NCBI GenBank assembly: GCA_963728495.1
Contig: CAVSKI010000010.1
Span: forward strand, 248,001 to 312,000
Reading direction: 5' to 3'
Length of the DNA stretch: 64,000 nucleotides
Source of the DNA: JACVRW01 sp963728495
Lineage (GTDB): Bacteria; Actinomycetota; Thermoleophilia; Solirubrobacterales; Thermoleophilaceae
Part shown: in pieces, positions 9,060-16,898 of the stretch
Numbering within the stretch: the stretch's first letter is position 1
How the letters are laid out: each line of letters opens with the position of its first letter
Translations under genes and position numbers: made by a program
Notes under the pieces: model-generated
Told to the model about the DNA's origin: nothing
Databases searched by the model: none
What the model saw: only the letters and a program-made list of their open reading frames with translations

Positions 9060-9938
9060 GCGCGCTCGTACAGCTCCTCGCGGCTCAACTCCTCCAGACC
9101 GTCGCCGTCGCTGTCGCCGCTCGCCGTTGCCGCGAGCGGCCGTCTTCTTCTTGGACCCCGAGCCCATACGGTCGAGCGTGTCCTGCAGGGCCGCCATCAG
9201 GTCGGGCGCCGGCTGGGGCTCGGCCTCCTGCTCGGGCGCCTTGATGCGCTTTCCCTTCTTCTTGTCCTCGATCACACCCTCGAGGCGCTCGCGGTAGAGG
9301 TCGCTGTAGCGCTCGGGCTCCCACTCGGCGGACAGCGACTCGATCACGGCCACGGCGCCTTCGATCTTCGCCTTCGCCGGTTTGCGCCCGCCGGGAGCGA
9401 TCTCGTCGGTGGGGCGGACCTCGTCGTGGAAGCGCAGCGTGGTCAGCGCGAGCACGCCATCGCGTGGGCGCACCAGCACGAGGTACTCCTTCGTGCGCAT
9501 CACGAAGCGCCCCAGCATTGCCCGCTCGGTGGATTCCATTACGTCAACCAGCAGCCCGTAGGCCCTCAATGTTCCCTCGCTGTCGCCCTTGGGGGTCAGG
9601 AACCAGGGGTTGTCGAAGTAGATCGGGTCGACGTCATCGAGGTCGACGAACGCCTCCACCGAGATCGTGCGGGTCTTTCGCGGCTGCACCGACGCGAGCT
9701 CCTCGTCGGTCAACACGATCTGCTCCCCGTCGTCGAGCTCGTAGCCGCGGCCAACCTCCTCCCAGTCCACCTCCTTGGCCTCCTCCGAGCAGAAGCGACG
9801 CTGCTCGATGGGGGCGCCGTCCTTCTCGTGGAGCTGGCGGAAGTGCAGGTCGAGGTCGCGCGCCGCGCTCGTCAGGCGCACGGGCACGTTGACCAGGCCG
9901 AAGGAAAGCGAGCCGCTCCAAAGGGTGCGTGGCGCCAT
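8990..9938 (-). CDS. ku: Ku DNA end-binding protein, first copy (apparent frameshift in the C-terminal tail)
   Basis: Bacterial Ku forms a ring on broken DNA ends and recruits LigD for non-homologous end joining. Residues 1 to about 255 are an intact Ku core (starts MAPRTLWSGSLSFGLVNVPV; FDNPWFLTPKG in the middle). After a Lys-rich linker (GSKKKTAARGNGER, near 9120-9165) the frame must shift by one base. The family's SAP-like tail then appears, LEELSREELYERAQAEDV ending in ELIAALDG with TGA at 8990-8992. Without the shift the frame runs meaninglessly through copA. The tail frame is called from the revised reading. The start shares one base with the upstream Ku stop. Confidence 0.8.
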
Positions 9939-10702
9939 CAGGATCCCTTCAAGCTGGCCTGCAGGGCGGCCATCAGATCGTCGGTCTCCTCCTCGGGCTC
10001 ATCGGCCTCGGCCTCGATCTCCTCGCCCTTGGCCTTGCGGGAGATCAGCTCGAGCACGGCTTCGCGGTAGCTGTCGTCGTACTCGCTCGGGTCGAACTCG
10101 CGATGCAGCGAGTCGACCAGCTGGCTCGCCATCTCGACCTCTTGCTTGGATGCTCCCTTGCCGGGGGTATCGACGTCGAGCTCCTCGCCGCGCACGATCT
10201 CGTCGTGGAAGCGCATCGTGTGCAGGGCGAGCACGTCATCGAGCGCCCGAACCGCGGCCAGGTACTCGCGGTTGTGGAAGGTGAAGCGACCGATGCCCAC
10301 CCGGGCCGTCTGCTCGAGCGCCGCCAGGAGGACCCGATAGGCCTCGTCGTCGTCGCGAGGGCCGACGTAGTAGGTCTTCTCGTAGAACACGGGGTCGATT
10401 TCCTCGTCGGGCACGAACTCCTCGATCTCGATCACCTTGCCGCGCGCGCCGGCCGCGGCGGCCACCTCGTCCTTCTCGAGCACCACGAACTCGTCGGCCC
10501 CGACCTCGAAGCCCTTCACGACCTCCTTGTAGGGGACCTCCTTGTCCTCCTTGGAGCAAATGCGCTTGTGCTCGAGGCGCGCTCCGTCCTTCAGATGCAC
10601 CTCGTGGAAGGAGACGGTCTTCGACTCGGTGGCCGAGTAGAGCTTGATGGGCACGTGAGCTAGGCCGACGCTGATGGTGCCGTTCCAGATCGATCGGGGC
10701 AT
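9938..10702 (-). CDS. ku: Ku DNA end-binding protein, second copy
   Basis: A 254-residue Ku-core protein (MPRSIWNGTISVGLAHVPIK at the start; FYEKTYYVGP and TMRFHDEI are typical). It ends in an acidic tail without a SAP-like module, unlike its neighbour. It is transcribed first in a two-gene unit; its TGA overlaps the next ATG by one base, so the two proteins are probably made together and could form a heterodimer. Paired ku genes are known in other actinobacteria. No LigD ligase or polymerase is present in the window. Confidence 0.9.
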   Translation of the reverse strand: MPRSIWNGTISVGLAHVPIKLYSATESKTVSFHEVHLKDGARLEHKRICSKEDKEVPYKEVVKGFEVGADEFVVLEKDEVAAAAGARGKVIEIEEFVPDEEIDPVFYEKTYYVGPRDDDEAYRVLLAALEQTARVGIGRFTFHNREYLAAVRALDDVLALHTMRFHDEIVRGEELDVDTPGKGASKQEVEMASQLVDSLHREFDPSEYDDSYREAVLELISRKAKGEEIEAEADEPEEETDDLMAALQASLKGS

Positions 10703-10751
10703 CAGCGGCGCAATTCTAGATCCCCGTGCACGACCCTTCCGCCCAAGCGCA

Positions 10752-11402
10752 TCAGTCGTAGATGGAGCGGCTCTGGCCGACCAGAGAATTCGGCGGGTAG
10801 GGCTCGAAGTCGTTCATGAACCCAGGTGTGCCCTCCACGCGCTCCAGCCATTCGCCGATCGTCGTGTGCTGGCGCAGGTCGAAGCCGGCCTCGTGGGCCA
10901 CGCTGACGTAGGCATAGAGCGAGGTGTCGGCGACCGAGTAGCGCTCCCCGACCATGAACTGCCTCCTGTCCAGGTGGCTTCCCAGCACACTGAGCACGCT
11001 GTGGCCGCCGGCGCGGCGCCGTTCGGCGCCCGGGGCATCGGGCGCAAGCCGGCCGGTCATGAGGCGAAAGCGCAGGCCGGCGAGCGCCGGGATGACCTCC
11101 GATTGCTCCCAGAAGAGCCAGCGCAGCGTCTGCGCGCGCTCGGCGGGATCGTCGGACAGGTAGTCGGTGCCCTCGGCGAGGTGGAGCAGGATCGCGTTGG
11201 ACTCGGGCAGGGGATCGGTGCCCTCCTCTTCGAGCACCGGCGTTTCGCGCACCGGGTTGAGCCGTCCGAAGTGGTCGGTGAGCGTGTCCCCGGCGAAGAT
11301 GTCCACCGGCACCCGCTCGTACTCGCGTCCGAGCTGGGCGAGCAGGAGGCGGACCTTGTAGCAGTTGCCGGAAGCGGCGTAGTCGTGCAGGCGCAGGGTC
11401 AT
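10752..11402 (-). CDS. Glutathione S-transferase family protein
   Basis: A 216-residue cytosolic protein with a thioredoxin-like N-domain (LHDYAASGNCYKVRLLLAQLG; the cis-Pro context is ETPVLEE, followed by PESNAILLHLAE) and an all-helical C-domain with GERYSVADTSLYAYV. Family members conjugate or reduce substrates with glutathione. Actinobacteria usually use mycothiol, so the true thiol or function is open. It is the last gene of a tightly overlapping trio with a cupin and a GFA-like protein, overlapping the cupin by 4 bp. Confidence 0.85.
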   Translation of the reverse strand: MTLRLHDYAASGNCYKVRLLLAQLGREYERVPVDIFAGDTLTDHFGRLNPVRETPVLEEEGTDPLPESNAILLHLAEGTDYLSDDPAERAQTLRWLFWEQSEVIPALAGLRFRLMTGRLAPDAPGAERRRAGGHSVLSVLGSHLDRRQFMVGERYSVADTSLYAYVSVAHEAGFDLRQHTTIGEWLERVEGTPGFMNDFEPYPPNSLVGQSRSIYD

Positions 11403-11758
11403 GTTGGACTCAACGCGTAGCGCTCACCACCCGTGAAGTGAAGCGACACGTAGGGCTCGTCGCCGACCACCCAGCTGTCGTGGCCGGGCGGCACGTGAAA
11501 GAAGTCGCCTTCCTTCATCACCCGCTCGGTGCCGTCGCCCATCTTCACGGCAGCCTGCCCGCTCACGACCAGCCCGACGTGCTCGACCTCGCACAGCGAA
11601 GCGCCGCTGTCCGCGCCCACGTGCTTCGACCACACCCAGCCCGGCTCGTAGGTGGCGCGGCCGATTGTCATGGGGCCCACCTCGTACACCTCGAAGCGGC
11701 CCTTCTCGAAGGTTCTGACCTCCAACGGCTCGTTCAGGTTGAGCAGCGTGAGGTCCAT
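11399..11758 (-). CDS. Small single-domain cupin protein
   Basis: A 119-residue single cupin barrel. Segments EVEHVGLVVSGQAAVKMGDG and EGDFFHVPPGHDSWVVGDEP are cupin motifs 1 and 2, with potential metal ligands His, Glu and His. Small cupins of this kind act as sensors, isomerases or dioxygenases, and the substrate cannot be assigned. The start at 11758 shares one base with the stop of the GFA-like gene, and its stop overlaps the GST start, so all three are likely one transcript. Confidence 0.8.
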   Translation of the reverse strand: MDLTLLNLNEPLEVRTFEKGRFEVYEVGPMTIGRATYEPGWVWSKHVGADSGASLCEVEHVGLVVSGQAAVKMGDGTERVMKEGDFFHVPPGHDSWVVGDEPYVSLHFTGGERYALSPT

Positions 11759-12177
11759 CAACCTGTGCGGCGCTCGGGGAAACGCGTCAGACCGTCGTCG
11801 GGTAGCGGCTCCCAGGGGGCCGCGTAGGAGACGAACTGGCGGTAGGAGGGGCGAATGCCCGGATCGGTGTCGAAGGTCCCCATGCGCACGCTGATGTGAT
11901 CGTGATCGGCCGGGTTGCGGCTGAACAGCGCCGAGCCGCACTCGCCGCAGAACGCCTTCTCGAAGCCCTCCTCGGGAGCGAACATCTGCACCCGCTCCCT
12001 ACCTCGGGCGATGCGAAAGGAGCCGGGCTGCACCTTGGCGCTGACGGCGTACGCGCCGCCCGTGCGCCGCTGGCAGCGGGTGCAATGGCAGTAACCGGAC
12101 AGCTCCAGCGGAGCGTCGACCGCGTAGCGCACGGCGCCGCACATGCAGCCGCCGGTGAGGGGGAGCGCGCCTTCCAT
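11758..12177 (-). CDS. GFA (glutathione-dependent formaldehyde-activating-like) zinc protein
   Basis: A 139-residue protein of the GFA/CENP-V family. Two zinc sites are visible: GGCMCGAVRY with CHCTRCQRRTG, and FCGECGSALF near residues 77-86. These Cys-rich sites are diagnostic of the fold. The name comes from the formaldehyde-glutathione adduct enzyme, but most members have unknown substrates. It is the first gene of the trio with the cupin and GST, divergent from tadA with 37 bp between. Confidence 0.85.
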   Translation of the reverse strand: MEGALPLTGGCMCGAVRYAVDAPLELSGYCHCTRCQRRTGGAYAVSAKVQPGSFRIARGRERVQMFAPEEGFEKAFCGECGSALFSRNPADHDHISVRMGTFDTDPGIRPSYRQFVSYAAPWEPLPDDGLTRFPERRTG

Positions 12178-12214
12178 GGGGGCGAGGCTACCGCTCCGTT
12201 TCCTTCCCCTCTCG

Positions 12215-13396
12215 ATGGAGCCTTTGGACGAGCTGGCGGTGGCCCTGCGCGGGCGGCTGGTGGAGCGCGCGCGCGACGGCCAGGCCGGCGGCTCGCTCGA
12301 GGCCGAGGTGCGCTCGCTCGTCGAGGCCGAGGCGGCGCCGCTTCCGCAAGCCGACCGCGAGGAGCTGGCCGCGCGGGTGGTGTTGCTGGCCACCGGTCTC
12401 GGGCCGCTGGAGCCGCTGCTCGCCGACGCGTCGGTGGACGAGGTGATGGTCAATGGTCCCGGCTCGGTGTACGTGGAGCGGCGCGGGCGCATCGAGCGGG
12501 CGGCCGTCGAGTTCGCCGGCGAGGCGGAGCTGCTGCACGCCATCGAGCGGGTGCTGGCGCCGCTGGGACGCAGGGTGGACGAGGCGTCGCCGCTGTGCGA
12601 CGCGCGCCTGGCGGACGGCTCGCGCGTGAACGTGGTGATCCCGCCGCTGTCTCTGTCCGGGCCCTGCCTGACGATCCGGCGCTTCCGGCGCGAGGGATTC
12701 TCCCTTCGCGACCTGGTCACGGGCGGGACGCTGCCCGCCGAGGTCGCGGAGTTCCTGGCGGTGGCGGTGGCGGCCCGGGCGTCGGTGCTGGTCAGTGGCG
12801 GCACCGGCTCGGGCAAGACGACCACGCTCAACGCCCTCTCGGGCGCGATCCCCGGCGAGGAGCGAATCGTGACGATCGAGGACGCCGCGGAGCTGCGGTT
12901 GCGCCAGCGCCACGTGGTGCGTCTGGAAGCGCGCCCCGCCAACCTCGAGGGGCGCGGCGAGGTGACGATCCGCCAGCTCGTGCGCAACGCGCTGCGCATG
13001 CGGCCCGACCGGATCGTGGTGGGGGAGGTGCGTGGTCCCGAGGCGCTGGACATGCTGCAGGCTCTGAACACAGGCCACGACGGCTCGCTGACGACAGTCC
13101 ACGCGAACTCCCCGGAGGACGCTCTGCGCCGGGTGGAGACGCTCGCGCTGATGGCGGGAGTCGGATTGCCGCACGCGGCCGTGCGCGAGCAGGCCGCGAG
13201 CGCGCTCGACCTGGTGGTGCACCAGGCTCGACTGCCCGATGGCTCCCGAGCGGTGGAGCTGGTGGCCGAGGTGGTGCGCGTGGCGGGTACGGCCGGCGTG
13301 CGCGAGCTCTACCGCGCGGGGGGCTCGCTGCGACCACCGTCTGACGGGCGGCTGGCCCGCAGAGTCGCCGGGCTGCGCCGCGAGGGCCCTCCGTGA
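12215..13396 (+). CDS. tadA: Tad/Flp pilus assembly ATPase (TadA/CpaF, VirB11-like)
   Basis: A 393-residue secretion ATPase. An N-terminal helical domain with the VDEVMVNGPGSVYVERRGRI signature precedes the P-loop GGTGSGKT (195-202, K201). An Asp box follows (TIEDAAELRL), then the Walker B/hinge DRIVVGEVRGPEALDMLQA and the His box GHDGSLTTVHANSPEDALRR. It would power pilus assembly or protein export from the cytoplasmic face. The start is the ATG before EPLDELA. It overlaps tadB by 4 bp and forms one operon with tadB and tadC. Confidence 0.9.
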   Translation: MEPLDELAVALRGRLVERARDGQAGGSLEAEVRSLVEAEAAPLPQADREELAARVVLLATGLGPLEPLLADASVDEVMVNGPGSVYVERRGRIERAAVEFAGEAELLHAIERVLAPLGRRVDEASPLCDARLADGSRVNVVIPPLSLSGPCLTIRRFRREGFSLRDLVTGGTLPAEVAEFLAVAVAARASVLVSGGTGSGKTTTLNALSGAIPGEERIVTIEDAAELRLRQRHVVRLEARPANLEGRGEVTIRQLVRNALRMRPDRIVVGEVRGPEALDMLQALNTGHDGSLTTVHANSPEDALRRVETLALMAGVGLPHAAVREQAASALDLVVHQARLPDGSRAVELVAEVVRVAGTAGVRELYRAGGSLRPPSDGRLARRVAGLRREGPP

Positions 13397-14250
13397 GCGC
13401 GCCCGTTGCGCTCGCCCTCACGGCCGGAGTGGCCGCGGCGCTGGCGGTGCGAGACCTGCTCGGGGCGGGTGCTGTGGCCCGCGGCACGGGTGTCGCTCGC
13501 GCGCTCGCGCGTTTGGTCGACTCCGTGGTCACGCTCGGGAGAGAGGGACGCGACCCGGGCGCCGTCGAACGCCGGCGGCTGCTGCTCGCGGGGTCGGGTG
13601 CCGCCTTCGGTCTCGGCGCCCTGCTCGCCGGGCCGCCGGTCGGCCTGGCTCTCGCCGCGGGTGGCCCCTGGGCGGTGGCGCGGGTGCTGAGAGCCCGGCG
13701 GCAGCGCTACCGCAGGACGGTGGATGCCGAGGTGCCCGGCCTGGCGCTCGCGCTCGCGGACGCGCTCGCCGGCGGACATTCGCTACGCGGCGCGCTCTCC
13801 GAGGCGAGGCGCTCGGTCTCCGGCGCGGCGGGCCACGAGCTGGGACGCACGGTCGCCGAGCTCGAGGCCGGCGCGCCCACCGATGATGCGCTGGAGGCCA
13901 TGGGCCTGCGCGTGCGCTCCCCGCGTCTGGACACCGTGGTGGCGGCCTGCCTGCTTCAGCGCAGCGCCGGCGGCGACCTCGGGCGGCTGCTGCGGGAGGC
14001 GGCCAGGGCCATGGAGGAGGGATCGCGCCTCGAAGGCGAGCTGCGGGCGGCAACCGCTCAGGCGCGCTTCACCGGCCTGCTCGTGGTGTTGCTGCCCCTG
14101 GGCGGGGCGCTGCTCGCGGAGCTGGCCAGCCCCGGCTGGACGGCCGGGCTGCTCGGTTCCTTTCTCACCGCTTGGCTCGTGGGGATCGCCATCGTGCTGC
14201 AAGCGGTGGCAGCTGTGGCGATACGGCGGCTCGGCCGGGTGCGCTGGTGA
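13393..14250 (+). CDS. tadB: Tad pilus inner-membrane platform protein TadB
   Basis: A 285-residue membrane protein with a T2SSF domain in the middle (VDAEVPGLALALADALAGGHSLRGAL begins the domain; residues about 110-235). Hydrophobic helices flank it near the N-terminus and at the C-terminus (GLLVVLLPLGGALLAEL). It starts at a GTG inside the tadA stop overlap. It pairs with TadC as the membrane platform moved by TadA. Confidence 0.85.
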   Translation: MSAPVALALTAGVAAALAVRDLLGAGAVARGTGVARALARLVDSVVTLGREGRDPGAVERRRLLLAGSGAAFGLGALLAGPPVGLALAAGGPWAVARVLRARRQRYRRTVDAEVPGLALALADALAGGHSLRGALSEARRSVSGAAGHELGRTVAELEAGAPTDDALEAMGLRVRSPRLDTVVAACLLQRSAGGDLGRLLREAARAMEEGSRLEGELRAATAQARFTGLLVVLLPLGGALLAELASPGWTAGLLGSFLTAWLVGIAIVLQAVAAVAIRRLGRVRW

Positions 14251-15131
14251 GCGCTGCCGCGCTGTTCGGTTTCCTCTGCGCCGCTCTGGCGGTGGCCGGC
14301 TGTGGGCTGGTGGCCGGACCGTTGCCCGCCCGCCGCCGCGGTCACCCGCCGGGCCCAGTCGCGGCGGGCGGACCGCGGCTCCTGCGCGTGCTGGTTCGTG
14401 CCGGCGAGCGGCTTCGGGCCGCGGGCGCCGGGGCGCCGCGCGATCTCGAGGCGAGAATCGCCGCCGCGGGGCGACCGGGAGGGCTCGGCCCGCGCGAACT
14501 CATGGCGGCGAAGACGGCCGCGGCGGTGGTGGGTGGGCTGGCCGGCGTGCTGCTCCTCACCGCGGCGCCCGGGAGGCTGGGAATCCTGCTGCTGGCTCTG
14601 GCGCCGGTGGGCGGCTTCCTCGCCCCCGATCTCTGGCTGCTGCGGCGAGCGGGCGAGCGCTCCCGGCGAGTCCGGCGCGAGCTGCCCGCACTGCTCGACC
14701 TGCTGCGTCTCAGCGTCGAGGCCGGCCGCTCGCTGCCGGCAGCGCTGGGCGAGGTCGGGGCGCGTACCCGCGGCCCGCTGGCGGCCGAGTGGCGCACGGC
14801 CGCGCGTGAGGTGACACTCGGTGTGCCACTGGACCGGGCGCTGCAGGGCCTGGCCGAGCGCGCCCCGCTCGTGGAGGTGCGTGCGCTGGTGGCCGCCCTC
14901 GACCGCGCCCGGCGCCATGGCGCCCCGCTCGCCGGAACTCTGGCCGCCCAGGCACGCGACGCGCGCTACGCCGTCGCGCGCAGCGCCCGCGAGGAGGCCG
15001 CGCGGGCTGGGCCCAAGATCCAGCTCGTCGTGGCCCTCCTGCTGGTGCCGTCGGTCCTGTTGCTGGTGGCGGCCGCCCTGCTTGCCGCGCTCGTTGGCGG
15101 GGGCGGGGGCGGGTCGGTGCTGCCGGTCTGA
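14247..15131 (+). CDS. tadC: Tad pilus inner-membrane platform protein TadC
   Basis: A 294-residue membrane protein starting at a GTG that overlaps the tadB stop. It has an N-terminal helix (AALFGFLCAALAVAGCGL), a mid-protein helix pair around LLLALAPVGGFLAPDLWLL, a T2SSF domain (LPALLDLLRLSVEAGRSLPAAL) and a C-terminal helix (VVALLLVPSVLLLVAAALL). The operon ends here: no pilin, prepilin peptidase, TadE/F or TadG follows, so those genes must lie elsewhere if the machine works. Confidence 0.85.
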   Translation: MSAAALFGFLCAALAVAGCGLVAGPLPARRRGHPPGPVAAGGPRLLRVLVRAGERLRAAGAGAPRDLEARIAAAGRPGGLGPRELMAAKTAAAVVGGLAGVLLLTAAPGRLGILLLALAPVGGFLAPDLWLLRRAGERSRRVRRELPALLDLLRLSVEAGRSLPAALGEVGARTRGPLAAEWRTAAREVTLGVPLDRALQGLAERAPLVEVRALVAALDRARRHGAPLAGTLAAQARDARYAVARSAREEAARAGPKIQLVVALLLVPSVLLLVAAALLAALVGGGGGGSVLPV

Positions 15132-15186
15132 GCCGTTTACGACAGCAATGAGGGCCGGACCCGCAACCGCCGCTTGGACGATGCTC

Positions 15187-15221
15187 CTTACGTTGACCGC
15201 CATATAGGCGGCAAACGTAAG
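15187..15221. terminator. Long imperfect inverted repeat after tadC (terminator or protein site)
   Basis: CTTACGTT (15187-15194) pairs with AACGTAAG (15214-15221), and CCGCC (15197-15201) pairs with GGCGG (15207-15211) across an ATATA loop, with one 2-base internal mismatch. It is 55 bp past the tadC stop. No T-run follows, so a classical intrinsic terminator is not certain. A second hairpin, CCCGCGC/GCGCGGG, lies at 15262-15290. The rest of 15132-15384 shows no gene. Confidence 0.5.
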
Positions 15222-15384
15222 CCTCGTCCTTGGAGCTCCTTCCTCTGCAACGGCGCTTGCACCCGCGCGCGGTCTGCACGTGAGCGCGGGCGCCGTCCCA
15301 CCGCCTCCCACCCGTCGGTAGCCCGCTCAGTAGAGCGAAATCCCCGCTTTCGGCCCTTCGTAACGGGTCCGATCGGACGGAACG

Positions 15385-15430
15385 GTGGGGTTATGTGTTG
15401 CCAAGTGGGAAAAAGTGGGGTACCGTGGGT
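15385..15430 (+). promoter_or_regulatory. MraZ operator: five GTGGGN-type repeats in 10-bp phase
   Basis: Repeats start at 15385 (GTGGGG), 15395 (GTGTTG, degenerate), 15405 (GTGGGA), 15415 (GTGGGG) and 15425 (GTGGGT). The exact 10-base spacing matches the known MraZ box layout, in which ring-shaped MraZ contacts consecutive major grooves. The array ends 75 bases before mraZ, so MraZ probably controls the whole dcw operon from here. Confidence 0.85.
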
Positions 15431-15441
15431 TTCATTGATCG

Positions 15442-15480
15442 ACCGGAGTGGCGGGGCTCCTCCCACTCCGCCACTCCGGT
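15442..15480 (+). promoter_or_regulatory. Strong hairpin in the mraZ leader
   Basis: ACCGGAGTGGCGG (15442-15454) is perfectly complementary to CCGCCACTCCGGT (15468-15480) across a 13-base loop. It lies between the MraZ boxes and the mraZ start. A 13-bp GC-rich stem in the 5' leader could slow transcription or affect translation. There is no T-run after it. The role is inferred only. Confidence 0.55.
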
Positions 15481-15505
15481 CCGAACTCTTCGCAGCACAT
15501 GAGCG

Positions 15506-15940
15506 ATGGCATTTCGGGGCCACTTCGAACACTCGCTGGACGCCAAGAACCGGCTGAGCATCCCGGCTCGCTTTCGCGCGTCCTTCTCCGCCGGCACCGT
15601 TTTGGCCAAGGACCCCGAGGCCTGCGTGGCCATGTGGACCCCCGAGAGCCACGAGGCGATCATCGAGCGCGCCCTTGCCGGCTCCAATCCGATGGGCTCG
15701 CAGTACCGCAAGCTGAGCCGCTTCTACCAGGGCAACTCGTTCGAGATCGACCTCGACGCGAGCGGGCGGGTGACCTTGCCGCCTCCGCTGCTGGTGCACG
15801 CCGGCATCGAGAGGGAAGTGGTTGTGGTGGGAGTGGGCGACCACCTCGAGGTTTGGGACAAGGGCCGCTGGGCCCGCGAGCAGGAGGCTCTCGACGCCCA
15901 GATCGAGGAGGTGACCGAGAGCCTTGGCAATCCTTCTTGA
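15506..15940 (+). CDS. mraZ: Transcriptional regulator MraZ
   Basis: A 144-residue protein made of two SpoVT-AbrB-like halves. The first has FEHSLDAKNRLSIPARFR and the second FEIDLDASGRVTLPPPLL, the DxxGR/DxKxR signatures of the family. It is a ring-forming DNA-binding regulator of the dcw operon and binds the GTGGG repeats upstream. It is the first gene of the cluster, followed one base later by rsmH. An ATG seven bases upstream is out of frame. Confidence 0.95.
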   Translation: MAFRGHFEHSLDAKNRLSIPARFRASFSAGTVLAKDPEACVAMWTPESHEAIIERALAGSNPMGSQYRKLSRFYQGNSFEIDLDASGRVTLPPPLLVHAGIEREVVVVGVGDHLEVWDKGRWAREQEALDAQIEEVTESLGNPS

Positions 15941-15941
15941 C

Positions 15942-16898
15942 ATGAGCCGCGTGCACATACCGGTGCTGGCCGGAGAGCTGATCGACCTAACGGCACCCGC
16001 CGCGGGCAACACGGCGGTCGACTGCACGTTCGGTGCAGGCGGCCACGCACGCCTGGTCGCCGAGCGGATCGGGCCGGCGGGCACCCTCATCTGCATCGAC
16101 CGCGATCCCGCGGCCGAGGAACGCTACGAGGAGCTCGCGGCCGACGTGCCCTGCCAGACGCGCTTCCTGCGCGCCGACTATGCCGACGCCCTCGCCCTGC
16201 TCGTCGCTGAGGAGACGAAGGCCGACGTGATCTTCCTCGACCTCGGCGTCTCGTCCATGCAGGTCGACGCCCGCGAGCGCGGCTTCTCCTACTCCTACGA
16301 CGCACCGCTCGACATGCGCATGGATCCCGACCAGGAGCTCGACGCGCGCGCGGTGGTCAACGGCTGGGGCGAGCGACAGCTCGCACAGGTCTTCCGCCGC
16401 CTGGGCGAGGAACCCAACGCGCGCCGGATCGCTCGGGAGATCGTCCGCCGGCGCCAGAAGACGCCCTTCGCGACCACGGGCGATCTGGTGGCGGCCATCG
16501 AGTCGGCGCTGCCCGCCGCGGTCAGGCGCAAGTTCGGCGGCGGCCATCCGGCCAAGCGCGTGTTCCAGGCCGTGCGAATCGCCGTCAACGGCGAGCTCGA
16601 CTCGCTCGATCGTGCGCTGCCGCTGGCCTGGGAGCTGCTGAATCCCGGTGGCCGGCTCGCCGTCATCTCCTTCCACTCGCTCGAGGACAGGCGCGTGAAG
16701 CGTTTCCTGGCCGAACGCGCTCGCGGCTGCGTCTGCCCACCCGACTTTCCGGTGTGCGTTTGCGGCCACGAGCCCGAGGCCGAAGTCCTGACCCAGCGTC
16801 CCGTGGCCGCCACCGCCGGCGAGCTGGCCCAGAACCCGCGCGCGAAGTCCGGCCGCCTGCGCGCAGCACGGAAGATCGGCTCCGAGGGCAGCGGCTGA
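15942..16898 (+). CDS. rsmH: 16S rRNA (cytosine(1402)-N(4))-methyltransferase
   Basis: A 318-residue SAM methyltransferase (MraW). It begins HIPVLAGELIDL, with DCTFGAGGHARL as the SAM motif, LDLGVSSMQVD and the C-terminal FHSLEDRRVKRFL signature. It methylates the N4 of C1402 in the ribosomal P site. The ATG at 15942, one base after the mraZ stop, fits the family start better than an in-frame TTG at 15924. Its TGA overlaps the next start by one base. Confidence 0.95.
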   Translation: MSRVHIPVLAGELIDLTAPAAGNTAVDCTFGAGGHARLVAERIGPAGTLICIDRDPAAEERYEELAADVPCQTRFLRADYADALALLVAEETKADVIFLDLGVSSMQVDARERGFSYSYDAPLDMRMDPDQELDARAVVNGWGERQLAQVFRRLGEEPNARRIAREIVRRRQKTPFATTGDLVAAIESALPAAVRRKFGGGHPAKRVFQAVRIAVNGELDSLDRALPLAWELLNPGGRLAVISFHSLEDRRVKRFLAERARGCVCPPDFPVCVCGHEPEAEVLTQRPVAATAGELAQNPRAKSGRLRAARKIGSEGSG

